DNA from: Cloacibacterium sp047601505
GTDB taxonomy: Bacteria; Bacteroidota; Bacteroidia; Flavobacteriales; Weeksellaceae
Assembly: GCF_047601505.1 (NCBI RefSeq)
Contig: NZ_JASGJD010000001.1
Span: 930,001-994,000, forward strand
Length of the DNA: 64,000 nt
Direction of reading: 5' to 3'
Shown: one piece after another, positions 25,153-33,021 of the stretch
Layout: the number at the start of each line of letters is the position of its first letter
How positions within the stretch are numbered: the first letter of the stretch is position 1
Made by a program: the position numbers and the translations under genes
The notes under the pieces: generated by a model
Seen by the model: only the letters and a program-made list of their open reading frames with translations
Databases searched by the model: none
What the model was told of the DNA's origin: nothing

Positions 25153-27534
25153 TTGCGCCTTTGCGTTAAAAAGAATATCATCAAAACACAAGAAATACAT
25201 ATTTCAGGTAGAGTTCAAGGAGTTGGTTTTCGCCCTTTTATTTTCAATTTAGCATTAGAATTTGGCTTAAAAGGCTATGTTTCTAATGACGAGTTGGGCG
25301 TAATTATTATTTGTCAAGGAGAAAATATTAAAGAATTTTTTGATGAAATTCATCACAAAAAACCAAAATCTTCCGAAATTATTTTTTCTGAAATTAAAGA
25401 AATAGAAACAATCGAAATTTTTGAAAATTTCTTTATCAAACCTACCGAAAAAAACATTGTTGTCGATATTCCTTTGACTCCGGATTTTGCAACTTGCGAA
25501 TCTTGTGAAAATGAGCTTTTTAACGAAAAAAAACCAAGATATTTCTATCCTTTTATCACTTGTACACAATGTGGGCCGAGATATTCTATTACCAAGAAAT
25601 TTCCTTTCGAAAGAGAAAATACTTCAATTGAAGCATTTAAAATGTGCCCGAATTGTTTAGAAGAATACAAAAATCCAGAAGATGTAAGATTTCATTCTCA
25701 AACCAATTCTTGCCCAAATTGTGGCATTCAAATTTGGTTAAAAGACAATCAAGGAAACGAATTTAAAGGTTCTAACAAAGAAATTTTCGAAAAATTAGCG
25801 TTAGAATTGTCAAAAGGTAAAATTATTGCCTTGAAAAATATTGCAGGATATTTGTTGATGTGTGATGCAACCAATTCTGAAGTCGTTTCTGAGTTGAGAA
25901 AAAGAAAAAGAAGACCTACAAAACCTTTCGCTGTTCTTTTTTCTGGAATTGAAAAAATGCAAGATTATTTAGAAATTTCAGAATTGCAAATTCAGCAGTT
26001 CAAATCTTCTGAAAGTCCTATTGTTGTTACAAAAATTAAAGAAAAACGAGATTTGCCAATTGATGAGATTTCGCCAAATATGAATTCTGTTGGTGCAATG
26101 TTTCCTTATTCTGGAATTTTAAAATTGATTTCGAAAATTTTTAGCAAACCGCTTATCGCAACCAGTGGAAATTTTCACGGTTCTCCCATTTGTTCTACCA
26201 CAGAAGAAGCTGAGCAAATTTTAGGGAAAATTGCAGATTTTTTCTTGCACAATACCTTAGAAATTCAGCATCCTCAAGACGATTCTGTGGTTAAATTTTC
26301 TCCTAAACATCAACAAAAAATCGTTTTTCGTCGTGCCAGAGGTTTTGCTCCGAATTATTTTTTTGCTGAAGAACTTTCGCAACTCAATAAAGAAAAAAAT
26401 AAAATTCTTTGTTTGGGTGGAGATTTAAAAAACACTTTCGCAGTAGTTCCAAATAATCACATTTATATTTCAGAATACATTGGAGATTTAGCGAATTTTG
26501 AAACTTATCAAAGATTCGAAAATACGGTAAAATCTTATCAAGAAATTTTCAATTTTTCGCCAGAAATTATTCTTAAAGATTTACATCCAAAATATGAAAA
26601 TCAAAATATTATTTCTAAGTTTTCAAATGTTAAATTAAAAGAAATTCAGCATCACAAAGCACATTTTTCTGCTATTTTAGGTGAAAAAAAACTTTGGAAA
26701 AAAAATAAAGTTCTCGGTGTAATTTGGGACGGAATTGGTTTCGGAACTTCAACTGAAATTTGGGGCGGAGAATTTTTTCTTCATGAAAATGAAGAAATAA
26801 TAAGAGTTGCTCAACTCGAAAATTTTGCATGGATTTTAGGTGATAAAATGTCTAAAACGCCTAAAATTTCTGCTTTATCTATTCTTTTTGATAGTGAAGA
26901 AAAGAGTTGCAAAGTGGCGATAATCAATAGCATAGGGCAAAGCCCAATGAAAAATGAGACGGAAATTTGTGAAGCGCCGAAGGTGCGAAATCAAAATTAT
27001 TTAAAACAATTTTTTGATGAAAACGAATGGAAGATTTATACCAACTTAATTGAAAAATCTGAAGTGAAAGCTTCATCTATGGGAAGGTTTTTTGATGCAG
27101 TTTCTTTTGTTTTAGGTTTTGAAAAATCAATTCATTTCGAAGGAGAATCTGCAATGTGGTTAGAAAAGATTTCGCAAGATGCTTTTGATGAAAATGTAAA
27201 GTTGATTGATTATTTAGAAGAAGAAAATTTTGAAAATATTCCTACAAAAAAACTATTTTTAAAAGTTTTTGAAGAAAAATTATTAGGAAAAAATCTAGGA
27301 GAAATCGGACTGAATTTTCATTACACTTTAATTAAAGCGATTGAAAAAATTGCAGAAAAGAATAACGTAAAAGAACTTGCTTTTTCTGGTGGAGTTTGGC
27401 AAAATGCACTTTTGGTAGATTTAGCAATTGATGTTTTAGGTGATAAATTTTCATTAAATTTCCACGAAAAACTTTCTCCGAATGATGAAAACATCAGTTT
27501 CGGACAATTGAATTATTATTTGAATTTGATGTAA
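25153..27534 (+). CDS. hypF: Carbamoyltransferase HypF
   Basis: 793 residues. Makes the carbamoyl-AMP and transfers it to HypE. Acylphosphatase domain GRVQGVGFRPF; zinc fingers CESCENELF, CTQCGPRY, CPNCLEEY and CPNCGIQIW; YrdC-like domain (GKIIALKNIAGYLLMCDA); Kae1-like domain with HHKAHFSAI, VIWDGIGFGTSTEIWGGEF and SGGVWQNALL. Two oddities: no ATG start exists upstream of the domain, so TTG 25153 is assumed, and residues about 586-614 appear to be an extra segment encoded by repeat-like, GC-richer DNA. The frame stays open throughout, so it is probably functional. Confidence 0.93.
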   Translation: MRLCVKKNIIKTQEIHISGRVQGVGFRPFIFNLALEFGLKGYVSNDELGVIIICQGENIKEFFDEIHHKKPKSSEIIFSEIKEIETIEIFENFFIKPTEKNIVVDIPLTPDFATCESCENELFNEKKPRYFYPFITCTQCGPRYSITKKFPFERENTSIEAFKMCPNCLEEYKNPEDVRFHSQTNSCPNCGIQIWLKDNQGNEFKGSNKEIFEKLALELSKGKIIALKNIAGYLLMCDATNSEVVSELRKRKRRPTKPFAVLFSGIEKMQDYLEISELQIQQFKSSESPIVVTKIKEKRDLPIDEISPNMNSVGAMFPYSGILKLISKIFSKPLIATSGNFHGSPICSTTEEAEQILGKIADFFLHNTLEIQHPQDDSVVKFSPKHQQKIVFRRARGFAPNYFFAEELSQLNKEKNKILCLGGDLKNTFAVVPNNHIYISEYIGDLANFETYQRFENTVKSYQEIFNFSPEIILKDLHPKYENQNIISKFSNVKLKEIQHHKAHFSAILGEKKLWKKNKVLGVIWDGIGFGTSTEIWGGEFFLHENEEIIRVAQLENFAWILGDKMSKTPKISALSILFDSEEKSCKVAIINSIGQSPMKNETEICEAPKVRNQNYLKQFFDENEWKIYTNLIEKSEVKASSMGRFFDAVSFVLGFEKSIHFEGESAMWLEKISQDAFDENVKLIDYLEEENFENIPTKKLFLKVFEEKLLGKNLGEIGLNFHYTLIKAIEKIAEKNNVKELAFSGGVWQNALLVDLAIDVLGDKFSLNFHEKLSPNDENISFGQLNYYLNLM
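26910..26996. repeat. Repeat-like insertion inside hypF
   Basis: A locally GC-richer stretch containing two adjacent small dyads: GGGCAAAGCCC (26935-26945) and GCGCC-GAA-GGTGC (26974-26986, one wobble). It adds roughly 28-30 residues where other HypF proteins, as I recall them, continue directly. Boundaries are approximate. Confidence 0.5.
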
Positions 27535-27583
27535 TAAGTACAATGTACAATCGTACAAAGTATAACATAATAAAATACATCCG

Positions 27584-27613
27584 ACATTATACATAAATAC
27601 ATTATACAAAAAT
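27584..27613. repeat. 15-bp direct repeat abutting the FKBP start codon
   Basis: ACATTATACATAAAT (27584-27598) followed at once by ACATTATACAAAAAT (27599-27613), with ATG starting at 27614. Just upstream are two GTACAAT heptamers (27538-27551). Confidence 0.7.
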
Positions 27614-28240
27614 ATGGACATTTACGATTTATTAGGAAAAATAGACCACACCGCAGACCAAGACAAGGTTTCTTACTCCGCAGGAGTTGTTTTTGCGATG
27701 AGTTTGAAAGATATGGGCTTCGAAGATTTAAAATACGAAGATTTTATCGATGGGATGAAAACAATTTTTGAGAAGACCACTCCTAAAATTTCCCCCAAAA
27801 AATCAATTGATATTTTTAATAATTATGTGATGCTGCTTCGTCAGGATTTATCGATGAAAAATGAAGAAGAAGGTAAAGCTCTGCTTGAAAAAAATAGAGA
27901 AAATCCTAAAATTACTGAATTAGAAAGCGGGTTGCAATACGAAATTTTAGTACAAGGAAATGGCGAAATTCCAAAAATTACAGATGAGGTAGAGGTTGAA
28001 TATGAAGGATATTTGCTAGATTCTCAAGTTTTTGATTCTACCAAAGATTCTGGTGCTAAAGTTTTCAATATTCAAGAAATGATACTTGGTTGGCAAGAAA
28101 TTCTTACCAAAATGCAAGAAGGTTCTCGTTATAAAGTTTTTATTCCACCACATTTGGCGTATGGCGAAAATGGCGCATCACCAATGATTCAGCCTAATGC
28201 AACCTTAGTTTTTATTATCGAACTGAATAAAATTGTTTAA
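27614..28240 (+). CDS. FKBP-type peptidyl-prolyl isomerase (Mip/FklB-like, no signal peptide)
   Basis: 208 residues. An N-terminal helical dimerisation-like region (about 1-100) precedes an FKBP domain (about 115-208) with VEVEYEGYLLDSQVFDST, GWQEILTKMQEGSRYKVFIPPHLAYG and a C-terminal NATLVFIIEL. No signal peptide, so cytoplasmic, unlike most Mip proteins. It sits between hypF and nikR, which suggests a chaperone role for hydrogenase or nickel proteins, as SlyD has in E. coli, but it lacks a His-rich metal tail. That role is inference. Confidence 0.85.
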   Translation: MDIYDLLGKIDHTADQDKVSYSAGVVFAMSLKDMGFEDLKYEDFIDGMKTIFEKTTPKISPKKSIDIFNNYVMLLRQDLSMKNEEEGKALLEKNRENPKITELESGLQYEILVQGNGEIPKITDEVEVEYEGYLLDSQVFDSTKDSGAKVFNIQEMILGWQEILTKMQEGSRYKVFIPPHLAYGENGASPMIQPNATLVFIIELNKIV

Positions 28241-28291
28241 GACCTTTCTTTATCAAATTTAAATTGATTAAATTCGTGGCAAGAAAATATT

Positions 28292-28303
28292 AAAAAGTAA
28301 CAC
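28292..28303 (+). promoter_or_regulatory. AAAAAGTRACAC motif before nikR
   Basis: AAAAAGTAACAC ends 1 nt before the nikR ATG. The surrounding 25 nt match the leader of the TonB receptor gene at 23 positions, in the same register to the ATG. Function unknown: shared translation signal or protein-binding site. Confidence 0.5.
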
Positions 28304-28304
28304 G

Positions 28305-28706
28305 ATGGCGCAAGTAAGATTTGGAGTGAGTTTAGACGAAGACGTTTTGAAAGAATTAGACCAATTCGTTCTGGATAATCATTTGCCAAATCGTTCACAA
28401 GCTATTCGACATTTGGTTGAAAACCGAATTGTAGATAAAAAATGGAAAGAAAATGATGTTGTTTCTGGTGCAATCGTGTTGCTTTTTGATCATCACAAAG
28501 GTGATATTGGCGTAAAAATGAATGAAATTCAGCACCAATTTTACAAAGAAATTCTTTCTGCTCAACATTTTCATTTGGACCACGATAATTGTTTGGAAAT
28601 TATTGCGGTAAAAGGAAATGCAGATAGATTAACCGATTTGGCAAATCAATTAATTGGCTTAAAGGGAATTATCCACGGTAAATTAGTGACCAGTAAAATG
28701 ATATAA
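28305..28706 (+). CDS. nikR: Nickel-responsive transcriptional regulator NikR
   Basis: 133 residues: ribbon-helix-helix DNA-binding domain (about 2-45, VRFGVSLDEDVLKELDQF) and an ACT-like nickel domain. The high-affinity site is intact: His77, His88, His90 and Cys96, with the exact 11-2-6 spacing of E. coli NikR. It would repress nickel uptake genes when nickel is plentiful, the obvious candidates being the TonB receptor directly downstream and the permease at 34197. A strong terminator separates it from the receptor gene. Confidence 0.95.
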   Translation: MAQVRFGVSLDEDVLKELDQFVLDNHLPNRSQAIRHLVENRIVDKKWKENDVVSGAIVLLFDHHKGDIGVKMNEIQHQFYKEILSAQHFHLDHDNCLEIIAVKGNADRLTDLANQLIGLKGIIHGKLVTSKMI

Positions 28707-28709
28707 ACT

Positions 28710-28746
28710 AACCCTTTCAGAGTTTTAAACTCTGAAAGGGTTTTTT
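28710..28746 (+). terminator. Strong terminator after nikR
   Basis: 16-bp perfect palindrome arms AACCCTTTCAGAGTTT (28710-28725) and AAACTCTGAAAGGGTT (28727-28742), then T run. Confidence 0.9.
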
Positions 28747-28753
28747 AATTTGC

Positions 28754-28786
28754 AAAAAGTGACACGAAAATAATAAAAAGTAACAC
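28754..28786 (+). promoter_or_regulatory. Two AAAAAGTRACAC motifs before the TonB receptor gene
   Basis: AAAAAGTGACAC (28754-28765) and AAAAAGTAACAC (28775-28786) are 21 bp apart, two helical turns, on the same face. The second ends 1 nt before the ATG exactly as in front of nikR. Candidate operator or translational leader. Confidence 0.5.
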
Positions 28787-28787
28787 A

Positions 28788-31043
28788 ATGAAATTCAAAA
28801 TCATTATTTTTTCTCTGATTTTATTTGCAGTTAATACTGCTTTTTCTCAAAATTTAAAAGGAATTTATGTATTAAATGAAAATACCAAAACACCAATTTC
28901 ATCAGTTTTAATAAGTAATTTAGAGAATAGTTTTCAGGTAAATTCAGACGAAAATGGTTTTGTAAATCTTCAAAATTTTAGCTCAGAGAATCAAAAAATT
29001 TATGTTTCGGGAATTGGTTATGAGAAGGAAGAATTTGACTTAAATTCCATTAAAAAAGAAAAGAATTTCGGATACATTTTTCTCAATCCCAAAATTGTAA
29101 GAATTGAGGAAGTTCAGTTGAAAAGTTCTGCCAAAAACAATATTTTCCAAACGATTTCAGATTTAGATATTCATCTTCGCCCAATCAATAATTCTCAGGA
29201 AATTTTACGCTCTGTTCCAGGTCTTTTTATTGGGCAACACGCTGGTGGAGGAAAAGCAGAGCAACTTTTTATTAGAGGTTTTGATGTAGATCATGGCACA
29301 GATGTTAATATTTCTGTGGACGGAATTCCTGTAAATATGGTTTCTCACGCTCACGGACAAGGCTATGCAGATTTACATTTTGTAATTCCCGAAATGATTG
29401 ATAAAGTGAATTTTGACAAAGGATCTTATTTTGCCGATAAAGGCAATTTTGCAACCGCTGGTTTTGTAGATTTTAAAACCAAAGATTTTTTAGAAAACAA
29501 TTTTGCGAAATTAGAAGTTGGGCAGTTCAAAACATATCGAGGAGTTTTAGGTTTAAATCTTTTGAAAAACAAAAAAGATATTAAAAGCCAAAGTCTTATT
29601 TTGGCTACAGAAGCTTATTTTACAGACGGTTATTTTGATAATCCTCAAGATTTTAATCGTTTTAATGGGATTTTGAAATATCATGGAAAGCTGAACGAAA
29701 ATAATTTTTTAACGGCTTATTTTTCTGGACTTTCCAGCAAATGGAATGCTTCGGGACAAATTCCTGATAGAGCGGTAGAAGATGGAACAATTGGTTGGTA
29801 CGGAGCGATTGATGCTAACGAAGGTGGCAAAACTTCACGTTATAATTTCAATGCTAATTTGAAATCGTATCTTAAAAATGGTGCAAAACTCAGCAATCAA
29901 ATTTTTTATACTAAATATCAATTTGAGCTTTATTCTAATTTTACTTTTTTCCTAAATGACCCAATTAATGGTGACCAAATTCGTCAAAAAGAAGATAGAA
30001 ATTTATATGGATTTAATTCTACTTATGAAAAATCTGTTAATCTATTTGGTTTGAAATCTGATACTTATGCAGGAATTCAACTTCGTTATGATGATGTGAA
30101 TGAATTGGAACTTTCCAGAACTAAAGATAGAAGTATTACTACTGCAAAATTGAAATTTGGAGATGTAGATGAAGTGAATTTAGGCGTTTTTTGGAGTCAG
30201 AAAATCTCCGTTAATCAGAATTTTGATATTACACCTTCATTGAGGTTCGACTATTTTGATAATCAATACCATGATAAACTTTTGAATCAAAAATTGAAAT
30301 CAAATTCTAATATTTTGAGTCCAAAAATTAAATTTAACTATCGTTTGAACGATAATGTGCAGTTGTACTCTTATTTTGGCAAAGGTTTTCACAGCAATGA
30401 TACCAGAGTTGCGGTTTTAGAAAATGGGAAAAAAGTGTTGCCTCCAGCTTTGGGAACAGATTTAGGTGGGATTTTTAAAATTGGTAAAAAACTAATTCTA
30501 CAATCTGCGATTTGGTATCTATGGCTAGACCAAGAATTTGTGTACGTTGGTGATGAAGCAGTGGTAGAAGAAGGAGGAAAAACCGAAAGAATGGGAATTG
30601 ATGTTACAGCAAGATATGAGATTTATAAAAATTGGTTTGCAGATTTTAATTTGAGTTTGGCAAAATCGAGAAGTTTAGGTGTTTCCTCAAATGAAAATTT
30701 AATTCCTCTTGCTCCAAAATTAGTTAGTACAGGAGGAATTACTTACCGAAAAGAAACGGGTTTTAATGGAAGTTTGCGATACCGATTAATGGGAGACAGA
30801 CCAGCTAATGAAGATAATTCTGTGGTGGCAAAAGGATATTTCGTTTGGGATGGAACATTTAATTATACCACTAAAAATTGGGAATTGGGCATTTCTGTTC
30901 AGAATATTTTCAATATAAAATGGAAGGAAACACAGTTTGATACAGAAAGTAGATTGCAAAATGAAGCTTCACCAGTTTCAGAGATTCACTTCACACCGGG
31001 AACTCCGTTTTTTAGCAAATTAAGTTTTACTTACTTTTTTTAG
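28788..31043 (+). CDS. TonB-dependent outer-membrane receptor, candidate nickel receptor
   Basis: 751 residues. Signal peptide (cleavage near TAFSQ), carboxypeptidase-regulatory-like domain (about 22-105), plug domain (about 115-235) with GQHAGGGKAEQLFIRGFDVD and the His-containing NMVSHAHGQGYADLHF, then a 22-strand barrel ending in LSFTYFF. No SusD partner follows, which argues against glycan uptake. Position after nikR and inside the hydrogenase locus suggests nickel or nickel-chelate import. The substrate is inferred; a similar leader to nikR supports co-regulation. Confidence 0.85.
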   Translation: MKFKIIIFSLILFAVNTAFSQNLKGIYVLNENTKTPISSVLISNLENSFQVNSDENGFVNLQNFSSENQKIYVSGIGYEKEEFDLNSIKKEKNFGYIFLNPKIVRIEEVQLKSSAKNNIFQTISDLDIHLRPINNSQEILRSVPGLFIGQHAGGGKAEQLFIRGFDVDHGTDVNISVDGIPVNMVSHAHGQGYADLHFVIPEMIDKVNFDKGSYFADKGNFATAGFVDFKTKDFLENNFAKLEVGQFKTYRGVLGLNLLKNKKDIKSQSLILATEAYFTDGYFDNPQDFNRFNGILKYHGKLNENNFLTAYFSGLSSKWNASGQIPDRAVEDGTIGWYGAIDANEGGKTSRYNFNANLKSYLKNGAKLSNQIFYTKYQFELYSNFTFFLNDPINGDQIRQKEDRNLYGFNSTYEKSVNLFGLKSDTYAGIQLRYDDVNELELSRTKDRSITTAKLKFGDVDEVNLGVFWSQKISVNQNFDITPSLRFDYFDNQYHDKLLNQKLKSNSNILSPKIKFNYRLNDNVQLYSYFGKGFHSNDTRVAVLENGKKVLPPALGTDLGGIFKIGKKLILQSAIWYLWLDQEFVYVGDEAVVEEGGKTERMGIDVTARYEIYKNWFADFNLSLAKSRSLGVSSNENLIPLAPKLVSTGGITYRKETGFNGSLRYRLMGDRPANEDNSVVAKGYFVWDGTFNYTTKNWELGISVQNIFNIKWKETQFDTESRLQNEASPVSEIHFTPGTPFFSKLSFTYFF

Positions 31044-31063
31044 GACATATATAATTCTAATAG

Positions 31064-31086
31064 TTTGTCATTTTGTGAAGCAAAAC
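31064..31086 (+). repeat. TGAAR-loop hairpin element, copy 4
   Basis: TTTGTCA (31064-31070), stem TTTTG (31071-31075), loop TGAAG, stem CAAAA (31081-31085). Same lead and loop as the elements around the GIY-YIG gene but a different, still complementary stem. It overlaps the downstream terminator arm. Confidence 0.45.
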
Positions 31087-31117
31087 TTTAGATGAAAAAA
31101 GTTTTGCTTCTTTTTTT
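31077..31117 (+). terminator. Terminator of the TonB receptor gene
   Basis: 13-bp inverted repeat GAAGCAAAACTTT (31077-31089) / AAAGTTTTGCTTC (31098-31110) followed by seven T. Confidence 0.9.
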
Positions 31118-32894
31118 AGTCATCTGAAGATTCCATAATTGATAATCTATATTTGTGAAGAATTTTAGATTTGGAAAGCATGCCAATAAATTCATCTTTT
31201 TCGATTACCGGAAGATACCACGCGTTGGTTTGATCGAATTTTAAAATGATTTTTGTAGGTCTGTCATTTGGAGCAATTTTCGCTGGCGGAACTGTCATAA
31301 TATCGCCAACATAAGTGTCTTTATGATTGCTTACATCCAAAAGAAGATTAATGTTTTCGCCCAATTGAATCATTCCTAAGAATTTGTGATTTTCGTCTTC
31401 TACAACAAATAAATTTTTATCAGTATTTTTAATGATTTTGATAAAATCAGCAATTGAAAGATCTACGTTTACTCTTGGGAAATTGGTTTCTATCAATTTA
31501 GTAATGTTGAGTAATTTTATGGTAGATTGGTCTTTGTTATGAGTAATTAAATTGTCTTCTAAACTTAAATTATAGGTATAAACCGAATATTTGTCGTACT
31601 TGTATTTTACAACATAAGCTGTTAAAGAAGTAATGATAAGTGGTAAAAGTAAATTGTAACCTCCTGTAATTTCTGCAATTAAGAATATGGAAGTTAGCGG
31701 AGCGTGCATTATTGCAGACATCACACCTGCCATTCCTACCAACGCAAAATTGTGCTCTGAAACATTGGTGAATTTTGAAACATTTATAATTCTAGAAAAA
31801 GTAAATCCTAAAATTCCTCCAGCAAAAAGTGACGGCGCAAAAACACCTCCAATTCCGCCAGAAGCTGTAGTAAGGCTGCTAGAAATAATTTTCAGAAATA
31901 ATACTCCAATTAAAAACAGAATAAAAACCATTTCACTTTTTCCGTAAGAATAGAAGATGGTATTGTTCATAATGGCTTTAGGAAAACCCGTTCCTAAGAT
32001 GTTTTGAAGAGAAATATATCCTTCGCCAAATAACGGCGGGAAGATAAATATTAAAATCCCGACAGATAAACCTCCTAAAATTGCTTTAAGATAAATATTT
32101 TTAAATTTCCCAAATTTTCCTTCAATATAGCGTGTTAATCTGATGAAAATTAAAGAGTAAATTCCACAGAAAATGCCTAAAATTATGTACAAAGGAAATT
32201 TCGTTTTATCAAAATCTTGAAAAATAGCAAACGAAAAGGTTACTTTTTCGCCCATCATAAAAAACGAAACCAAAGCTCCTGTTACCGATGCTATAAGTAA
32301 CGGAACAATAGACCACATGCTTAAATCTATCATTAAAACTTCTAGTGAAAAAATAATAGCAGCAATGGGTGCTTTAAAAATTCCAGCAATTGCAGCAGAA
32401 CATCCACAAGCAATAAGCAATGTTCTAAATTTGAAATTCAGATTAAAATATTTTGCAAAATTACTTCCTATTGCTGCTCCTGTATAAACTACTGGCGCTT
32501 CCAATCCTACAGAACCACCAAATCCTACTGTGAGGCTACTCGCAACAACAGACGTGTAAGTATTGCTTTTGTCAATCTTACTTCTTGTTTTAGAAATGGC
32601 AGCCAAAACTTTTCCAACACCATGCGCAATGTTTTTCTTTACAAAAAAATGGATGTACAAAACTGTTAATAAAATACCAATTGCAGGCAAAAATATCGTC
32701 CAAATATAATAGTGTTCTGTGTAATCTGAATAGACCAATTCTTCTGTCCAGTGAACAATGTTTTTCAATAAAACAGCAGCCAAACCTCCAATTAAACCTA
32801 CTATAGTACTAGCGGTGTAAAGGAAAGATTGAGGACTATTATATTTAAATTTCCTGAGAAGAATTGGGATTTTTCTTTTGTCTATAAAGTTCAT
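31116..32894 (-). CDS. ClC-family chloride channel/antiporter with CBS domains
   Basis: 592 residues. About ten to twelve hydrophobic helices over residues 20-430, with GGSVGLEAPVVYTGAAIG (gating glutamate region) and GGIGGVFAPSLFAGG, the ClC pore signatures, followed by a cytoplasmic tandem CBS pair (about 470-590). It lies opposite in direction between the receptor gene and hypD, splitting the hydrogenase locus; no functional link to hydrogenase is obvious. A TAAATTTG box on the minus strand (32922-32929) is a likely promoter. Confidence 0.9.
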   Translation of the reverse strand: MNFIDKRKIPILLRKFKYNSPQSFLYTASTIVGLIGGLAAVLLKNIVHWTEELVYSDYTEHYYIWTIFLPAIGILLTVLYIHFFVKKNIAHGVGKVLAAISKTRSKIDKSNTYTSVVASSLTVGFGGSVGLEAPVVYTGAAIGSNFAKYFNLNFKFRTLLIACGCSAAIAGIFKAPIAAIIFSLEVLMIDLSMWSIVPLLIASVTGALVSFFMMGEKVTFSFAIFQDFDKTKFPLYIILGIFCGIYSLIFIRLTRYIEGKFGKFKNIYLKAILGGLSVGILIFIFPPLFGEGYISLQNILGTGFPKAIMNNTIFYSYGKSEMVFILFLIGVLFLKIISSSLTTASGGIGGVFAPSLFAGGILGFTFSRIINVSKFTNVSEHNFALVGMAGVMSAIMHAPLTSIFLIAEITGGYNLLLPLIITSLTAYVVKYKYDKYSVYTYNLSLEDNLITHNKDQSTIKLLNITKLIETNFPRVNVDLSIADFIKIIKNTDKNLFVVEDENHKFLGMIQLGENINLLLDVSNHKDTYVGDIMTVPPAKIAPNDRPTKIILKFDQTNAWYLPVIEKDEFIGMLSKSKILHKYRLSIMESSDD

Positions 32895-33021
32895 TTTTTA
32901 GTATTGAAGAAAAATTACATACAAATTTAAGGTTTTAAAATTTAAAGCGAATTCAATTGCGCAAAAATCATTAAATTGCATGATTGATAAATATCGAAAT
33001 AATTAAATTATTTTTTCTGAA

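Noticed and set aside
27560..27607. GTATAA and TTATAC half-sites upstream of the FKBP gene as a classical NikR operator
   Set aside because: The spacing is 21 bp rather than the 16 bp of GTATGA-N16-TCATAC, half-sites differ, and TTATAC recurs only because of the 15-bp tandem repeat.
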